DNA from: Acridotheres tristis | Taxonomy: Eukaryota; Chordata; Aves; Passeriformes; Sturnidae | DNA: 64,000 nt | Assembly: GCA_037013685.1 (NCBI GenBank) | Contig: CM072894.1 | Span: 13,899,449-13,963,448 of the forward strand | Direction: 5' to 3' | Part shown: positions 41,301 to 54,595 of the stretch, in pieces | Layout of the letters: each line of letters opens with the position of its first letter | Position numbering within the stretch: position 1 is the stretch's first letter | Notes under the pieces: generated by a model | Told to the model about the DNA's origin: nothing | The model's input: the letters and a program-made list of their open reading frames with translations, nothing else | Database searches by the model: none | Program-made: the position numbers and the translations under genes

Positions 41301-42000
41301 AACAGCTTAGAGATTAAATGAACTTAAATGCCCTCGTACCTTTGTTGTTTGTTTTCTTCCCTTTCCCTCAGCTGCCCTACTATAAGAATTACAGGAAATG
41401 GCAGGTTCTGCTTCATATGCATATATACTTCTATAAACGATGATATAAAATCCGGGCCCCTCACCCTACATGCAAGGAATTTTTCCTTTCTTTGAAATGA
41501 AAACTTTTAAAAGAAATCTGAAGGGGAAAAAGAAACCCCATAACTTTCTCCTGGGAACCCCAGAGTCTACTTATATATGAGAGTCAAACACTAAATGCAT
41601 TTTGTTGATGGAATGACAGTGAAAGCTTCAAAGAGAGGTCTCTAAATTAATTCAAGTGCATTAGACACCCAAATTCTAATGCAAGCCAAGTGTGCTTTAG
41701 CTATTTCAAATAACACAGCCTAAGTGTACAACTCATGACCTAAAGTGCGAGCTTTGTACCCATAAAGAAATGGGATTTACTTAGGAAACATTGTGAAGCT
41801 GTTCTCTGCCTTACCATTTCTTTCCAAAACTTTGGAGAGGTTTAACTTTCCTCCTTGGTAGGGTTGTGGACAGTGCAGGCAGAAAAGCATCAGGACTGAA
41901 AACAGCATTCTACAACATCACCTAAAAAAAGAATGGTGGTCTCTGGCTGTGCTTAAATAGGGCCCAGGCAGGGGGTGTGGAGTCACAGATGAGGCTGAGC
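32321..42000. other. Non-coding interval, no gene recognised
   Basis: Begins with a C-rich patch (about 32325-32405) containing CCCACCGACAGG and CCCCGCCCCGC words. Most of the rest is AT-rich, especially 33300-34300. A strong pyrimidine tract ending in TTCCAG lies near 34040-34054, but the sequence after it is stop-rich in all frames. A weak CTCF-like word lies at 36822-36835. No open frame shows a known domain. Confidence 0.6.
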
Positions 42001-45000
42001 AGGCTTGTTAAGGTGGGGCAAGGCCTCTGACAGACACACATAGTTTGTGTTTGGAAAATTACCCTTCTAGGCTCCATCTTTCCAGTTTTTCAGGGTATTT
42101 TCCTTGCTAATGTAGATGAGAATGCTGCTTTCCTTACCATGGCCATAAGAGGGAAATTTTCAAGTAGGTCAGAATATTTTAGAAGTGTGAATCTTGACAC
42201 CTGCCAGTGGAAGTTATATTCTTTAATATATCACTTGTGTGCTTCCATAAATCTCATCTGGAGTGGAAAAGATTGCTGGAAAGGGGGATGAGAGGAAGGA
42301 GCCTTAAGGCTATATCTTTTCCCAGTGAAATCCCTCTGTCCTCTCTTGATCTCCCAGATCCTATGCCAGTTAAATGAGCCAAGCTGAGTGCATATGGATA
42401 GGCCATAGGTACATCAGTGTGGCCACAGCAGCCAGAGAAAATGACAATGAAATGGCAGAAGGACTGGGAGAGAATGATTTAAAGCAGGGAGGAAGAGGCA
42501 TTTCCCCATGGGAAGTGACTGCACTACAGCCCTGCCTTGTGCTCCCCTCTCTGTTGGTTTTGTGCTGCAGTTGGGCCATGGTGGCCACTGGCTTTGCTGG
42601 GTGTGCACTGGGCACAGGGCAGGGCTTGTGTGGCCAGGAGAGTCCTTGGGCTGCCTCGTGTCATGTGTGCCACTCCTGCCCATAATGTCCTTTGCACTGC
42701 TAAAATAAGCTATGCTGTCTCTTTTTAAAAGTGTCCCTGTCTCGGTGTCTTATTGAAATTATATCAATGTCCCTCCAGTCTATGGGTCAGTGGTTAAATC
42801 TGCTGTCAAGTACCAATCAAAGTGTGAATGAAATTAAGAACAAATGGTCTAACTTCACCAGTGTTGTTTTTTTTCTCTTCTTCCCCCAGATAATAATACC
42901 TTAAAATAGAATGCCTTATTAACCACAGACCTGAAGGTTAATAAGTACATCAACAAAACAAATGTAGTAAATTAAAACAATGCATTAACATTCATTAGTA
43001 TTTCACTGTTGATTCCCAAACATGCTGCTATTGCTATTGTGCTATTATCAGGCAATAATTGTTATGTCAAAAGATAGGACCCATATGGTTCAACGAGATC
43101 CTCTGGGAGCTTCTGCTGTATGAAAGTCAATCAAAAATACAATTCTATAAGGAAAGATGTGGACACGGGAGAGTTGCTGTCAGTATATGCTACCCACGTG
43201 AGAGGCTCAAGTGACTGTTTTAAATAAAAGTTTTTAAATCTAGGGGAAAAAGAAGTGAGAGTTAGAGCACTAGCAGTAAAACCAATAGGTTTGTTCAGAG
43301 TATCTAAAACTCAAATGCCAGTCTTTGCCAGACTGGATCCTGTTATCCCATCAATAGAAAATACCCTCTAATGCCTCAGAAAAATTCAAACTTTATATAT
43401 ATTTTCCTACACATAATAATAGATCCAGATGAGCTAAACCAGGCTGCTTTAAACAGCACTTATGCTCTGAAGTACCCACAATTTTAGGTGAGGCCTAAAT
43501 AAATAGAAGGTGGTGGATGTAATGCACTGAAGATCCCAGCTGAAGTTGTCTTCCATCCAACACTAAATCCTGTCTTACGACTCAGATCCTCATGGTAAAC
43601 AATTAATCAGCATTATTAATTTTTAACATGTCATAACACAGGAGATGGACACATCTCTGGGCTTCCTCTTCTCCTTCAGCTGCCCTCGTCCTCCTGGCCA
43701 TCCTGCTGGAAGGAGTCAGGACAAGCCAAAGGCATTGTGCCTTGGGTTTCAGTGCCCTCTGATGTTCACCTGGGACCAGCGTGGTCCAAAAGTGCTTTTG
43801 TGGCTTGGTCTCTGCACGGTGCTGTGGCACCTGTCTGTGGCAATCCCACCTTCACCGTGGTTATTTGCCTCATTCTCTCTGCAGCCTCACCACCTTCCTC
43901 TTTCCCTGCAGCTCTGCCTGCTCTCCTTTCCTTCTGCAGCTTTTCCCTGTACCCAGAGCAGAGGCTGCCTTGCTCTCTCTTCCCGTGCCTCCAGCCGAGC
44001 TGCAGCCTGTGTAACTTCCAGCAGCCACCACTGTTCCCTCTGGCTGACTTGTGCTGCCACAGAGGGCTTGTTCACATCACTGCTGGTGACTCACAGGGTT
44101 TGGGGGGGCCCTACAAATGAACAGAAGCCATAACTGTAGCGTCTTGGAACAGCCCCCTCGGATTACATCACCGTGTTTGCACTTTTTTGTCTCCTCCACA
44201 AGTTCATTATAAATTCTGTGTGCTCCTGAGGTCAGTGTTTCAATAGCAGGAGCTGTTGTGCCCAGCTCTATCTCGCTGTTCTATCTGGCAGTTTGTATTT
44301 ACCAGGCACACACGGGCTGGGAAGGGTTGCGTAAGCTGGTTTCTATGGCAGGTTTCTATTCACCATCTGCTTGACTGAAAAAATATCTTTTTCAGTTAGC
44401 ACACGGGGTCTGGTGTTTGCATCTTTTGTTTCCTTCCAGATGCAATCTCAGAAACACAGGAGGGGCTGTGAGGCTTTGGAGGGGAGGAAAGGCCTTTTGA
44501 AATATCTCTTTTGCCCAGCAAAAAACCACGTTGTTCCTGCTTGGACACTGCAGGAAACTTAACGTCCTGAAAAGCCACTTTCCCTGTACCCAGCTACTTT
44601 CCATGGCACTTCTTTATCATAAAGGAGATAAAACTGCAAACTTCTTTCTATATATACCTTCATCCTGTTGCTGGGCTGTTTTCCTAAGGAAACTGGGATC
44701 TGTACTCACCATCACCTTTTTCCCCTCCTTCCCAAGCTCTCTTGAGCCTCTGACTTATTTCTGCCTCATTTAGAAAAGAAGACATAAAATAAAGTTTCTG
44801 CATTTCACAGGAAGGGGAGAGGCCTATTAATGACCTCAACAAGAGATGTGGAGTAAGAGTCCACCCCTTGCTAGAAACTCAGGATGCCACTCTGGAGAGG
44901 GATGTTCTGAATGCCCTGTCCATGAAAAATTATGTTTTAAATGGAACTTTCAGCTCAGCAGACACAAATACACACAAGTAAATCCATAGAAGACTGCTTG

Positions 45001-48000
45001 TGGGACTGCCCTTTTCCAGCAAGTCTTTCTGGCTAAGAATATCAAGCAGACAAGCAGAACCTCCCTAGAAGGGCTAGGATGGGCAGCAGCAACAGCAGCC
45101 CAAGGGATGTGTAGTGAGATGTGTATTTCTGGATGACACAAACCCAGAGCCCCCAGGGAGAAAAGCTTCTGTTTTGCACAGCAGCTTGAGGAAAGGCAGG
45201 CTGTAAAATCACAGGTGAGCAGCCAGAGGAGCTGAGGTCAGGCACACATCACACCCTGAAGCAGTCCCAGAACTGGGATTCATCCAACACCACGGACACT
45301 GCCACACAAAGAGGAGCAGCAGAAGCCAGGGCTGCTGTTTCTCTCTGGTGAGAGTTTCTGAGAGCAGCCTCCTGATGGCCAGGCTGCATGAAGCAGGGTG
45401 TGCAGGCTGCCACAGCCGCCTGCTCCAGCAGCACTGGGGGTTCCCCACACACCACCTCTTCCTTCCATCCAGCCTGGGGAAGGCATTGCCATGCACTGGT
45501 GCCTGGCAGCCTGCTGCTGGCACCTGGCAGCTTTGTCAGCCCAGCTTCTGGAGGATGAAGCTAAACCATGCCCCTGATGTGTTTTCTGGGAGAGAATAGG
45601 ACAGCTGTGGGGAGGAGAGCTGTACCAGTCACAGCTCCCCACGGTGGCCCAGGTCTTGGCCCAACAGATGTCACCTGGAAGGTGACCCCCAAGGTGATGC
45701 ACAAAACACTTCTGAGACCCAAGTTATGCCCTACATGAAAGAGCCTGGGTGTCCCTAGGCCCTTTGGCTGCTCACAGGGTGTAAGGCAGCCTCAGCTGTT
45801 CTTGGGCACATCCCACTGGCAGCTGTAATTCACTGCCATGAGTAGATAAGGACAGATGGATCAAATTGTATTTTCTTCTTATATGCTGTTCCCTCAGTTG
45901 TGGCTCACTGTTATCTCTTTTTGCTGGGAGAAATATTATATGCTTTAAGCACAGCACAGATAAAAGACTGAAACTTTTACTTTTAAGCTATAATAAACTG
46001 AATATTTAGAGAAGGAATTCCAAAGGTAGAATCTACTCTCACGGTGTATGGTTTTAAAGCAAAGCAGGCATACACCTCCTGCAGGATGTGTAACCCAAAA
46101 TTTGCTTTAAGGGTTTATAGCTGGTTTAAAAGGTTCAGCCAGAGCACAAAGCACAAAGAAAGCATCTGGCCACAATCCCTTTGTGCACTTTAGCAGCCTG
46201 CAAATGAGATCTAGCATTTATATGTATTTGTAAAGCAAAAATAATCAAAACAGCTTTCAAAGAGAAGTTTTCTATCAAAAACATCTGACAGCTCATCAGC
46301 ACTACTCAGGTTGTTCTCTGTGTCTCACAGGCTGCACTCATGGAAGCTATAATGTCACCTACCTCAGGAAGTCAGGTTTTAGGTTATAGGTACACAGATA
46401 AGACAAAAGCTTTTTTTAAAAAAGTGAAATGGGAAAAATAATGGTGCTGCAGTTAATAAAGTAATCCTCTGTAGAGATTCCCATCTGCCTTGGCACGGTC
46501 TGGAGGAGGCAAACATTGTAATCTGAGCCATGCATACTTTAGTCAACTGCTTTACTTCCAGCTCTGGTTAGGAGCATTGTATTCTGTATGAAGCAATAGG
46601 AGCAAAGTCTTGAGGACCAGGACATTTTAACACCATATTTCTCCTCTTTATGTGGGTAGTTTATTTTAAAATCAGTTCTGTCATTGATACGTGCTGAGGT
46701 TGTTGACTACAGTATGAATCATGGGGCTAGGCCAGAAATTACCTTTGAGGGAAAAAAAACCAATAAAGAGAAGCAACATGAAAAAAAGATCTTATATCCC
46801 ACAGGTATTCATCTTGCAGGAGTAAGAGGCTTGACCTGCAATCCCAGTGAGGGTCTGTCAGTCAGCAGCTGCCAGAGCTGCTCCAACAACTGAGGGTATT
46901 TTCCATCCATCCAGGCACAGGACCTCCTGCAGCAATTTCTTACCCTGCTCATGGAAAGCTTGGAATGAAGTGGGATCTTAAATGTTGTGCTTTGGCAGGG
47001 GGAATCAGAATCTAGAGAGATGGTTTTGGGCCACAGTACCCAGGTATGTAGAAGGTCTAGAAAGGAGGATTTGGATATAACTGTTCTTCCTAGGAGGATC
47101 ATGCCACTGCAACCATCATCTGCCAGCCAGCAAAGCTTCCTCAGGGAGTGTTCATTTTGGCTCAGAATGGACTATCCAATTCCCACTGTCTCCTATATGC
47201 AGTCTATATAGTAGAACATCTGTCATGGAAGAAGATTTAGTTCTTCACTTCACTGTGAGTTAGCTGGGTGCTAACACCCAGTATTCTTGTAATTCTGCAG
47301 AAAGACTTGCACCATAATAATACTAAAATTATTTGTGTGTAGTATATTACCGTGAGGTTCATGCTGAGGTCCTTCTCCAACTCTTTCATCTTTATTTAAA
47401 TCTGAGTGCATACATTTTATATTCAGTAATTACTAAGTTTAAGGCAATTTTTACTTCATCCATGATAAATCATACCTTTTGATATACAGGTCTCATTCAA
47501 AATGGGTTGAATAATTTTGAGTTTGTTATCTCAAACCTTTTTTCTCTAATAAAGATGTATTTTTTTATATGGTTTTCACCTTCTCAAATCTAAAAGCATG
47601 CAATCTTTCCCAAAGATTACTTTCTTCCCCAATATTTTTAATAATTAGTTTAGTGATATGAGTAGCAGTGTGTACAAAACAAAATAAACACACAATCTGC
47701 CTGCACCCAAACCCAGGTGGAGGTGCAAGCTGTCTCCAGAGCATCCCCAAGCAAGACAGAGAATAACAGCACCAGGAAAATGCAGAAGAACTTTGGCCAT
47801 CTCGGGGCTCTTGCTGAGCAAGATCCTGGCAACATCCGCTTTTATTGTCTGCTGAGTTGCTTGATTTGGGATAAGATAGGTATGCACAGGGTACATGGTG
47901 TACAAATAACTATTGCTTGCTTTTCTTCATGATATTTGTGGCTATGGTTTCCTTTGGAAGGTCCAGCTTGCATCCAGCTCTGGGAGACAAAAACCACCCT

Positions 48001-48750
48001 GAGAACAGGGAGCGCCTATGTCAAATCCACTGGCAAGACTAAATAAGACAACCCTGAAAAGAAGAAAGAAATACACACCTGTGCCTAACAGGTATATATC
48101 TCTCTGTGAATAAAAGTAGAAAGTAAAAAACAAAAACCAAACTACTTCTTTCTGAGAAAAGCATTGGAATTAATTCTAGAAAAATAGTGGTCAAATTCTC
48201 CTAGAGTTTTCCCATGACAAGGGAGTTTCAGCAGGGGTAGCAGGATATACAAGTGCATCTGTAAATATGCATCTGTAAATTAATGACCTACAAGTTACCG
48301 AGGAACACTGTGGACTGAAATAAGAGCTCAGGCAATGTTTGGTGTTGGTTTTAAGGCAGTATTAAAATTAAATGGAGCACAATTCTGAAGAGGAGTTCAG
48401 CAGAACCATTTCAATATGTCAGACAAACCACATTTCACACTCTCAGTTCTCAGAGGAGTCAGGGTTTCTCTATAATTTCCAGGGGAAAATCACACATAAA
48501 ATAATCCTTTGGTAAAAAGGACAGACCTCATTATGCAAATGAAAACAAACTTTATTCCCCAGGTGAAGATTAAACAAAATTTTTTCTCTTAGGAAACATA
48601 TCCAATCTTCAAATAGTAACAAAAATAGGGAATAACAGCTACAATAAAAATAAACCAAGGAAACAAGTAAAGGTAGAAACATGATTTTCTTCTGAGGAAA
48701 AAAAGAGTAAAATTCTGTTCAAATAATGAAGGGAACTTCCAGACAGTTTT
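42001..48750. other. Non-coding interval, no gene recognised
   Basis: Contains three GC-richer patches (about 42500-42680, 43650-44110 and 45000-45720). The open frames there (up to 162 codons) overlap on both strands and consist of Leu/Ser/Pro/Cys-rich text without domains. A very strong acceptor-like pyrimidine tract ends at 42889 (TTCCCCCAG), but no matching donor or open frame follows within a plausible distance. Confidence 0.6.
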
Positions 48751-48867
48751 CTTCCTTTTTTTTCCCCCCCTTTTTGAGAGCTTTAGTATACGGTATATGA
48801 TGGTGTATGGTATATGTTCTAATTTCTCCCATTCATAATTTGACAATGGCATCTTTTTTTTTTTTTT
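48751..48867. repeat. Polypyrimidine tract and T14 run
   Basis: A TTTTTTTTCCCCCCC-type tract (about 48755-48775) is followed by degenerate GGTATATG words and a run of 14 T (48854-48867). Confidence 0.8.
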
Positions 48868-51800
48868 CCTTGTGGCACATAATTCCCTCTTTCTGCCCCA
48901 AATCCAAAGTCTGCACATCAAATGAGCTTTTGTGAAGCAGAGGTTGTGACAAGCAGCTTACTTTTACCTATCAAGACCAATGATGTATGAAACTCGCATG
49001 TTAAAAAGCATTAAAATGTGTCCGAAACGGATCCTACCATATGCTTTGAGGCTTTCACCACACAGAGCCACCGAGTAAGGACATATTTTCCTGCCTAAGG
49101 AGACAATTTTTCCACATCAGGTTAGTGCCTCTGTTGTTTCACAGGAGCACATTCATTGTGCTCCTGAATGTTTTTTCTTCTGTGTGTATGTGTTCACTGC
49201 AACTTGTCAGGTACAGCATTGTTTTTTGAAGCCTGAAACCTGAGCACTTCCCAGGAAGCCTGTAATAGCAGTCAAGCTCTAGGTCATGCTTATCATGTGT
49301 GAACCACCATTTCTTTGAGTCTTTAATACTGATTAACCAACCAAATAATAAATTAGATTGAGAGGGGAATCTTCGGGGAGGAAAGAACAGATTCAATTTA
49401 ATTACAACAACATATCTTGATTATTTCTTGTGTTAATACTAATATTCCTCACTTAAACAAGTAATCTTTGTCCTAATAATTAAGGTCATTTGTCCCTATG
49501 GTTTATTTCCTGCCTGAAACAGATCTGGAGCTGTGCAAAGGTGGTGGGCTGAGCTGTGGGAGTGGGAGCAGAGAGCCAGCTTTTCATCACAGCCATGCAG
49601 GAATGCACCTCCTTCCCAACAGAAAAACCTTGCTGGGATCAGGCCGGGATCACCTGCAGTGTCTTCCTTAATGCCATGAGCACCTGTGAGGACTCTCAGG
49701 GGAAGGAAAGGCAGTGGGCATGCCAAGCTTCTGGGGTAGCAGCAGGAAAACCTGGAGAGTCTCAGGGGAAGCAATGGAGCAGGACATGAGGGCAGCTCCT
49801 ACTGCCTCCTGCAGTTCCTCTGGCACCTGTGGACTTCCAGACGAACCCCACAGCAGTGCTGGAACGAGCCAAAATCTCAGTTGCACTGTGCACTGGCATA
49901 TATGACTACTGGCCTCTCAGATGGAGGCACCCCAATGCCAAGTGCCTCGCCTCCCTCTTTACTCAGGCCAGGATCCTGCATGGGAGATGTGCATGTGCAT
50001 GTATAACACACCAAGGCATTTGAGGTGTTCCCAGAAGCCTACACTGGTGTTCCATTGAAGGTTGGGCAGACCTCCAGCTACCCTTGTCCTTCATGAAGAG
50101 GATGGACTCCATGGTCTCTCCAGGCCCTTTTTGGAGCTTCCCCTGTGTGCTGATACTTATAATTACTGGACCTTGCCTGTATTGCACTTCTTCACTTCAA
50201 TGATGCTTAGGCATTTTGAAAGGAAACTGCTCCATAAAGGCAACTGTGTTGTTGTTGTTGCTGTTCCAATTATTATTAAATTAAGAACTGCTGAAAACGG
50301 GTCATAGTCCCTTAGGACTTAGTTCTCTGGGACTTCGATGGCCCAAGCATATCTGCAAATGGAGGAGTAAAGCAGTCACAGCAGAGAAAGAGAAGCAGTA
50401 AAATATGAACCTGTTAACTGCAGCACCACCAAGTGTCAGCATTGAAAACACTACACATCGGGAAAATACCCAATTTCTCACAGGAATTGCAGGGGCAAAT
50501 ATTCAAAAAACCAGCTTGTTGGCATCTAAATTAAACCCGTCTAATTTTGAAAATTTTTGAAAAGCAGTTTTGAAAATTTTCAGTATCAAAGGAAGCTGTA
50601 AACCTTCTTCCAAGTGCCCAGATCCATTGTGCTCTGCCAAGCTAATATTAGTATTTTCAGAAAATAAAATATATTTCCAATTAACAAGGGAATAGTTTGA
50701 ATAGAAATTTGGATGTAAACCTTCTCAACAACTTAAATGGGTTCGTGTTTGTTAACTACACACTCAGAAGCACACCCCCAAGTACTCAGCTGCTGCCATA
50801 TGCTGCAATGTGTGCAGGAGTTGCTGTTTTCAGCATGGGTGCCGATCTGCTTCGTGTTACAGGGACAGACACAGCACATGGCAACTGCCAACGCAGGCTA
50901 CTTCAGAAAAAATCCTTCTCTTTTCTGAGAGTGTTATGTAATTAAACGTGCATCAGAGCTACAGCTTGTACATGTAACTCCCTTCTTGTATGAGAGAACT
51001 CGAGTGCACCTGCCTGTCGAGCATCGCATTCCCTGGCCACACACCGACATGTTGTGGTGTTCCCTCGGAGCTCTGGATCACAGGAGATGGAGCATGGCCG
51101 GTGGAGCATGGCTCCAACAGAGAGGTACCTGCCTCTGCCTTGTCAGCAACTGTCAGGGACTGCACATCTGTGACACCACTGCTTTTATTTTGCGGGGTAT
51201 AGTAAGCAAAAGGTATGACTGTTGCCTTTTTTTTTGTTTCCAAGCATTGTTAGGTTCTCAGTCCCTTACTGCTAGCATTTATCTAAGGTGCCTTTACAGA
51301 CTATTCGGACAAACCAAAGAATTATCCTTTTGCTCCTTTGAGTGGCTTTTTCTGGTTGATATGAAATTAAAATCTTCAGCAGGAATGAAGAGACACAGCA
51401 CTTCCAGCTAAAACAAAGAAACTCTCACAACCCATCTATTTCCATGACACATTTTGACAGTAAAACACTGTCTATTTTTTTGTGATTTTCATTTCCTAAT
51501 TTGTCTTGCCTGGCTGCAGCTTCACGCTGCTGTTCATGCCAGTGCCAGTCCTGCACACTCCCCTGCTGAGCATCTCTTATTTGGCAGAGCAGGAGAAGGC
51601 AGAGCATCACGTTACCACAGCTTCCCAGCCAGTGCTGGGCTGGGGACTGCTCTGGCTGTCACAGGAGGACATCCCTGTTCTTCTAATTAATTATGTCACC
51701 TTCTGAAACATTGTCGCCCAAGTCTCTTGTGCAAGTCTGAAAACATGATCGTAGCTCATGGCAATAGAAAGGAGAGCATTGAGGGCAAACTCCCATCTCT

Positions 51801-53720
51801 GTGGCCAAGCAAGATGAGCAGGAAACCAGTGTATTCAGCACTTTTCTTGGGGTGTCCACCCCATGGATGTCCACAGCAGCCTGGAAATCACCAGTACCTG
51901 CTGATCTTTGTGTGTGTGTGCTTTCTGGACGTGGATTCCGTGTCCTGTTTTTCAGAGACATGTTCAGGAGTGGATGTCTCAGCAGCTTCCTGGCTGCATG
52001 AGGCAGGGGGAAGAGTTCCCTCTCCTTTAACTTCTGATATTCCTTATCATAATCACCCTGATCGTGATTAGCTTCAAATGCAACCCGCGTTCCCTCCTCC
52101 AACAAAGGCCAGTGTTCCTGGTGATGTGCACAAACACAAACACCTGCAATCACATCAGTCCTGCTGAGAGCCCTGAGTGAGAAGGGGCAGCGTGCAGCCG
52201 GGCCGCGCTGTCCCAGCGAGCGGTCCAACGGCCACTGCGAGCATCGCGGTGACCAAGCACCACCTGCTGCCCAAAAAACTAAGCTCCTCAAAGCCCTAAT
52301 TACAGATCCCAAGCTAGCTGCAACAGGCATCGTCTAATAACCTGCTGAAAGACTGAAGTAACCTGCAAATCTTAGCTTGCTTCTGCAGAATTTCAAACAT
52401 TACCACTAGCCCTTACCAAACCTCAGAAAGTCGTGGCTACTTTGAGGTATATCACATCTATCAGTATCTCTGTGTGCACTTTGAAATGCATAGTACTGCT
52501 CTCTACTCTGTGATTAGAGTCCTTAAATACATAAGATAAAGTGTTGCTAAATTTACTCCAAAATTTAAAATATCACATTAGCTTCTCCTAACTTCAGCTT
52601 GGTATTTATTTGTACAGCTACCCAAAATCAAATATTGACCCTAACTTCCAGGAGAGCTATCCAAAACTTCAGGTGAAACATTCATTTTGTACCAGCTCTT
52701 TCTCCTCTCTGAAGAGATCTTGCAAGAATACATTAACCTGATCCTGCAGTTCTAGTTGTCTCATACTCTCCTAAAGCCTTCACAAAAGCAGAGCAGCACT
52801 ATTCCTACCTGAAAATTAAGAATAAGGCACGAGATTCATGAGGCCAGTCCCCGATGATCTCATGCAACTTTGCCAAACATTGCAGGAGAGATCCATCTCT
52901 GAACCCTTCTGTCCTAACTCTTGGACGCTTACTCTTGGACTTCTAGAAAGCTCAAGATCGCCTACAATTCCTGCAAAATAGAAATGCAACATTCAAACCC
53001 AGCCTTGAACTTGCCTCAGAGTATCCTACAGATTGGAGAGAGAAATGTGCTTGTCAGTATTTCATGTCCCCTTAATTCTCTCTGTAACTATAGGCCCGCA
53101 AGAGGGAATACAAGACTTAGATGGAAATTAAGAATAAAGGTATTCAATTATTTTCCTATGTGACTACTTGGGACGACATCTCAAGTAACCACAGGAAACT
53201 GCTGCTGATCTGATTTTCCAGAACTTGTCCGGAACTGCCCGGTTGCTCAGGTAGTTTGAATGAGACCGCTCCGTGTTTCCAGACCTACTCTCCTCTCACC
53301 TCAGGCAGCCTCACCTTACATATAACCGGTAAGATGTCTCCAAATACATTTTCCAAAACCTAAACTGAGTGACTGAGTGTTAACTGTCAGCCTACAGGTG
53401 CCCAAACACCTATGGATGCTCCGAGTTTGATAAGACATTCACACAGGGCTATATCAATCCCATAGCTTTGCAAATCCAGCAGAAATCCTTATTTTCTCAG
53501 ATCCTAAACTGAATCTTAACCTCAAACCCTCCTTTTGTTTTATGAAACCGCAAATTTTGCCGATAAAGTGGTTCTCAGGGCCAGTTTCCTGCTTAATTCC
53601 AAGAAAGTTGCTGAGCATGAGAGGGAAAAGACCCCCCTGCCCTAAAGCTGAGTTTTCCAATTCTCTCCGTGCTCAGATTTCCAGGTTAAACCCAAACCCA
53701 GTTATTCGGATTTTCTGTAA
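48868..53720. other. Non-coding interval, no confident gene
   Basis: Composition rises to moderate GC at about 49550-49900, 51000-51700 and 52150-52260. The last carries a small CpG cluster. A 215-codon minus-strand frame at 51683-52330 is the longest frame outside the tandem repeat. It contains a hydrophilic stretch, EGTRVAFEANHDQGDYDKEY, but I recognise no family and no good splice donor or acceptor around it. I treat it as unproven. Confidence 0.5.
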
Positions 53721-54595
53721 CGTGGTCCAGCCGCGAGGCGGTGAGCTTGCTGTCCGGGAAGGGCTGAGAGACGCGGAGGAGGAGGCGCACGGTCGGAGGA
53801 GCCTCCCCGGGGCGGACGGTGCCCCTGCCCGGGAGGGGGAGCTGCGCGCCCGCTCCTGCTCCGGCTCCGCTCCCGTCCCCGTCCCGGCTCTTCTCCCGCT
53901 CCTGCTCCGGCTCCGCTCCCGTCCCCGTCCCGGCTCTTCTCCCGCTCCTGCTCCGGCTCCTCTCCCGTCCCTATCCCGGCTCCTCTCCCGTCCCTGTCCC
54001 GGCTCCTCTCCCGTCCCTGCTCCGGCTCCTCTCCCGTCCCTGCTCCGGCTCCGCTCCCGTCCCCGTCCCGGCTCTTCTCCCGCTCCTGCTCCGGCTCCGC
54101 TCCCGTCCCTGCTCCGGCTCCTCTCCCGTCCTTCTCCCGGCTCCGCTCCCGTCCTTCTCCCGGCTCCTCTCCCTTCCCTGCTCCGGCTCCGCTCCCGTCC
54201 CCATCCCGGCTCTTCTCCCGTCCATGTCCCGGCTCCTTTCCCGTCCCACTCCGGGCTCCTCTCCCGCTCCTATCCTGGCTTCTCGCCCGCTGCTCTCCCA
54301 GCGCCGTTCCCGTCCCTCTCCCGGCTCCTCTCCCGTCCCTGCCCCAGCTCTTTTTCCATCCCTGTCCCTGCTCTGCGCCCGTCCCTGTCCCGGCTCCTTT
54401 CCCTTCCCTGTCCCGGTTCCTCTCCCGCCGGGCCCGCATGGCTCCCGGGAGGCGGCTGCAGCAGCCAGGAGTCCCAGTTTAAACACACTGCAATTATCTA
54501 AATCCTAATCTGACCGCTTTATGTCGGTTTATGACTTTGCAGTAATTAGCTGCGGTGCACAAAGCGCTGCGGGCCGAGAGCTATAGATCAGCAGC
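53721..54595. promoter_or_regulatory. CpG island containing a minisatellite
   Basis: CpG density rises sharply from about 53730 (GCCGCGAGGCGG, GACGCGGAGGAGG, CCCCGGGGCGGACGG). It stays high through the 23-bp array, where most units hold two to four CpGs, and fades after GCGCTGCGGGCCGAGAG near 54575. In vertebrates such islands usually mark promoters or unmethylated regulatory DNA. I see no clear first exon, TATA box or donor site here, so an orphan island or a repeat-driven CpG patch is equally possible. Confidence 0.7.
53849..54435. repeat. 23-bp minisatellite, 25 units in exact register
   Basis: From 53861 to 54435 the sequence divides into exactly 25 units of 23 bases with substitutions but no length change. 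A partial unit lies at 53849-53860. Each unit begins CCGGCTC or a close variant. The middle is usually CTCTCCCGTCC, CGCTCCCGTCC or TTCTCCCGCTC, and the end CCTGTC, CCCGTC or CCTGCT. The first units include an alternating pair (a 46-bp higher-order pattern), while units after about 54250 are more degenerate. Because 23 is not a multiple of 3, each frame repeats every 69 bases, and the array happens to lack stops in several frames. That produces the long Pro/Ser/Arg-rich frames on the plus strand and Gly/Glu/Arg-rich frames on the minus strand. Confidence 0.97.

Noticed and set aside
42865..42889. Splice acceptor with a very strong pyrimidine tract
   Set aside because: No open frame or good donor follows, and such tracts are common in vertebrate intergenic DNA.
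43645..44133. 162-codon open frame as a gene
   Set aside because: Overlapping frames on the same and opposite strands share this GC-rich patch, and the predicted text is Leu/Ser/Pro/Cys-rich without any domain.
45280..45702. 140-codon minus-strand open frame as a gene
   Set aside because: Several overlapping frames occupy the same GC-rich patch, with no domain or splice support.
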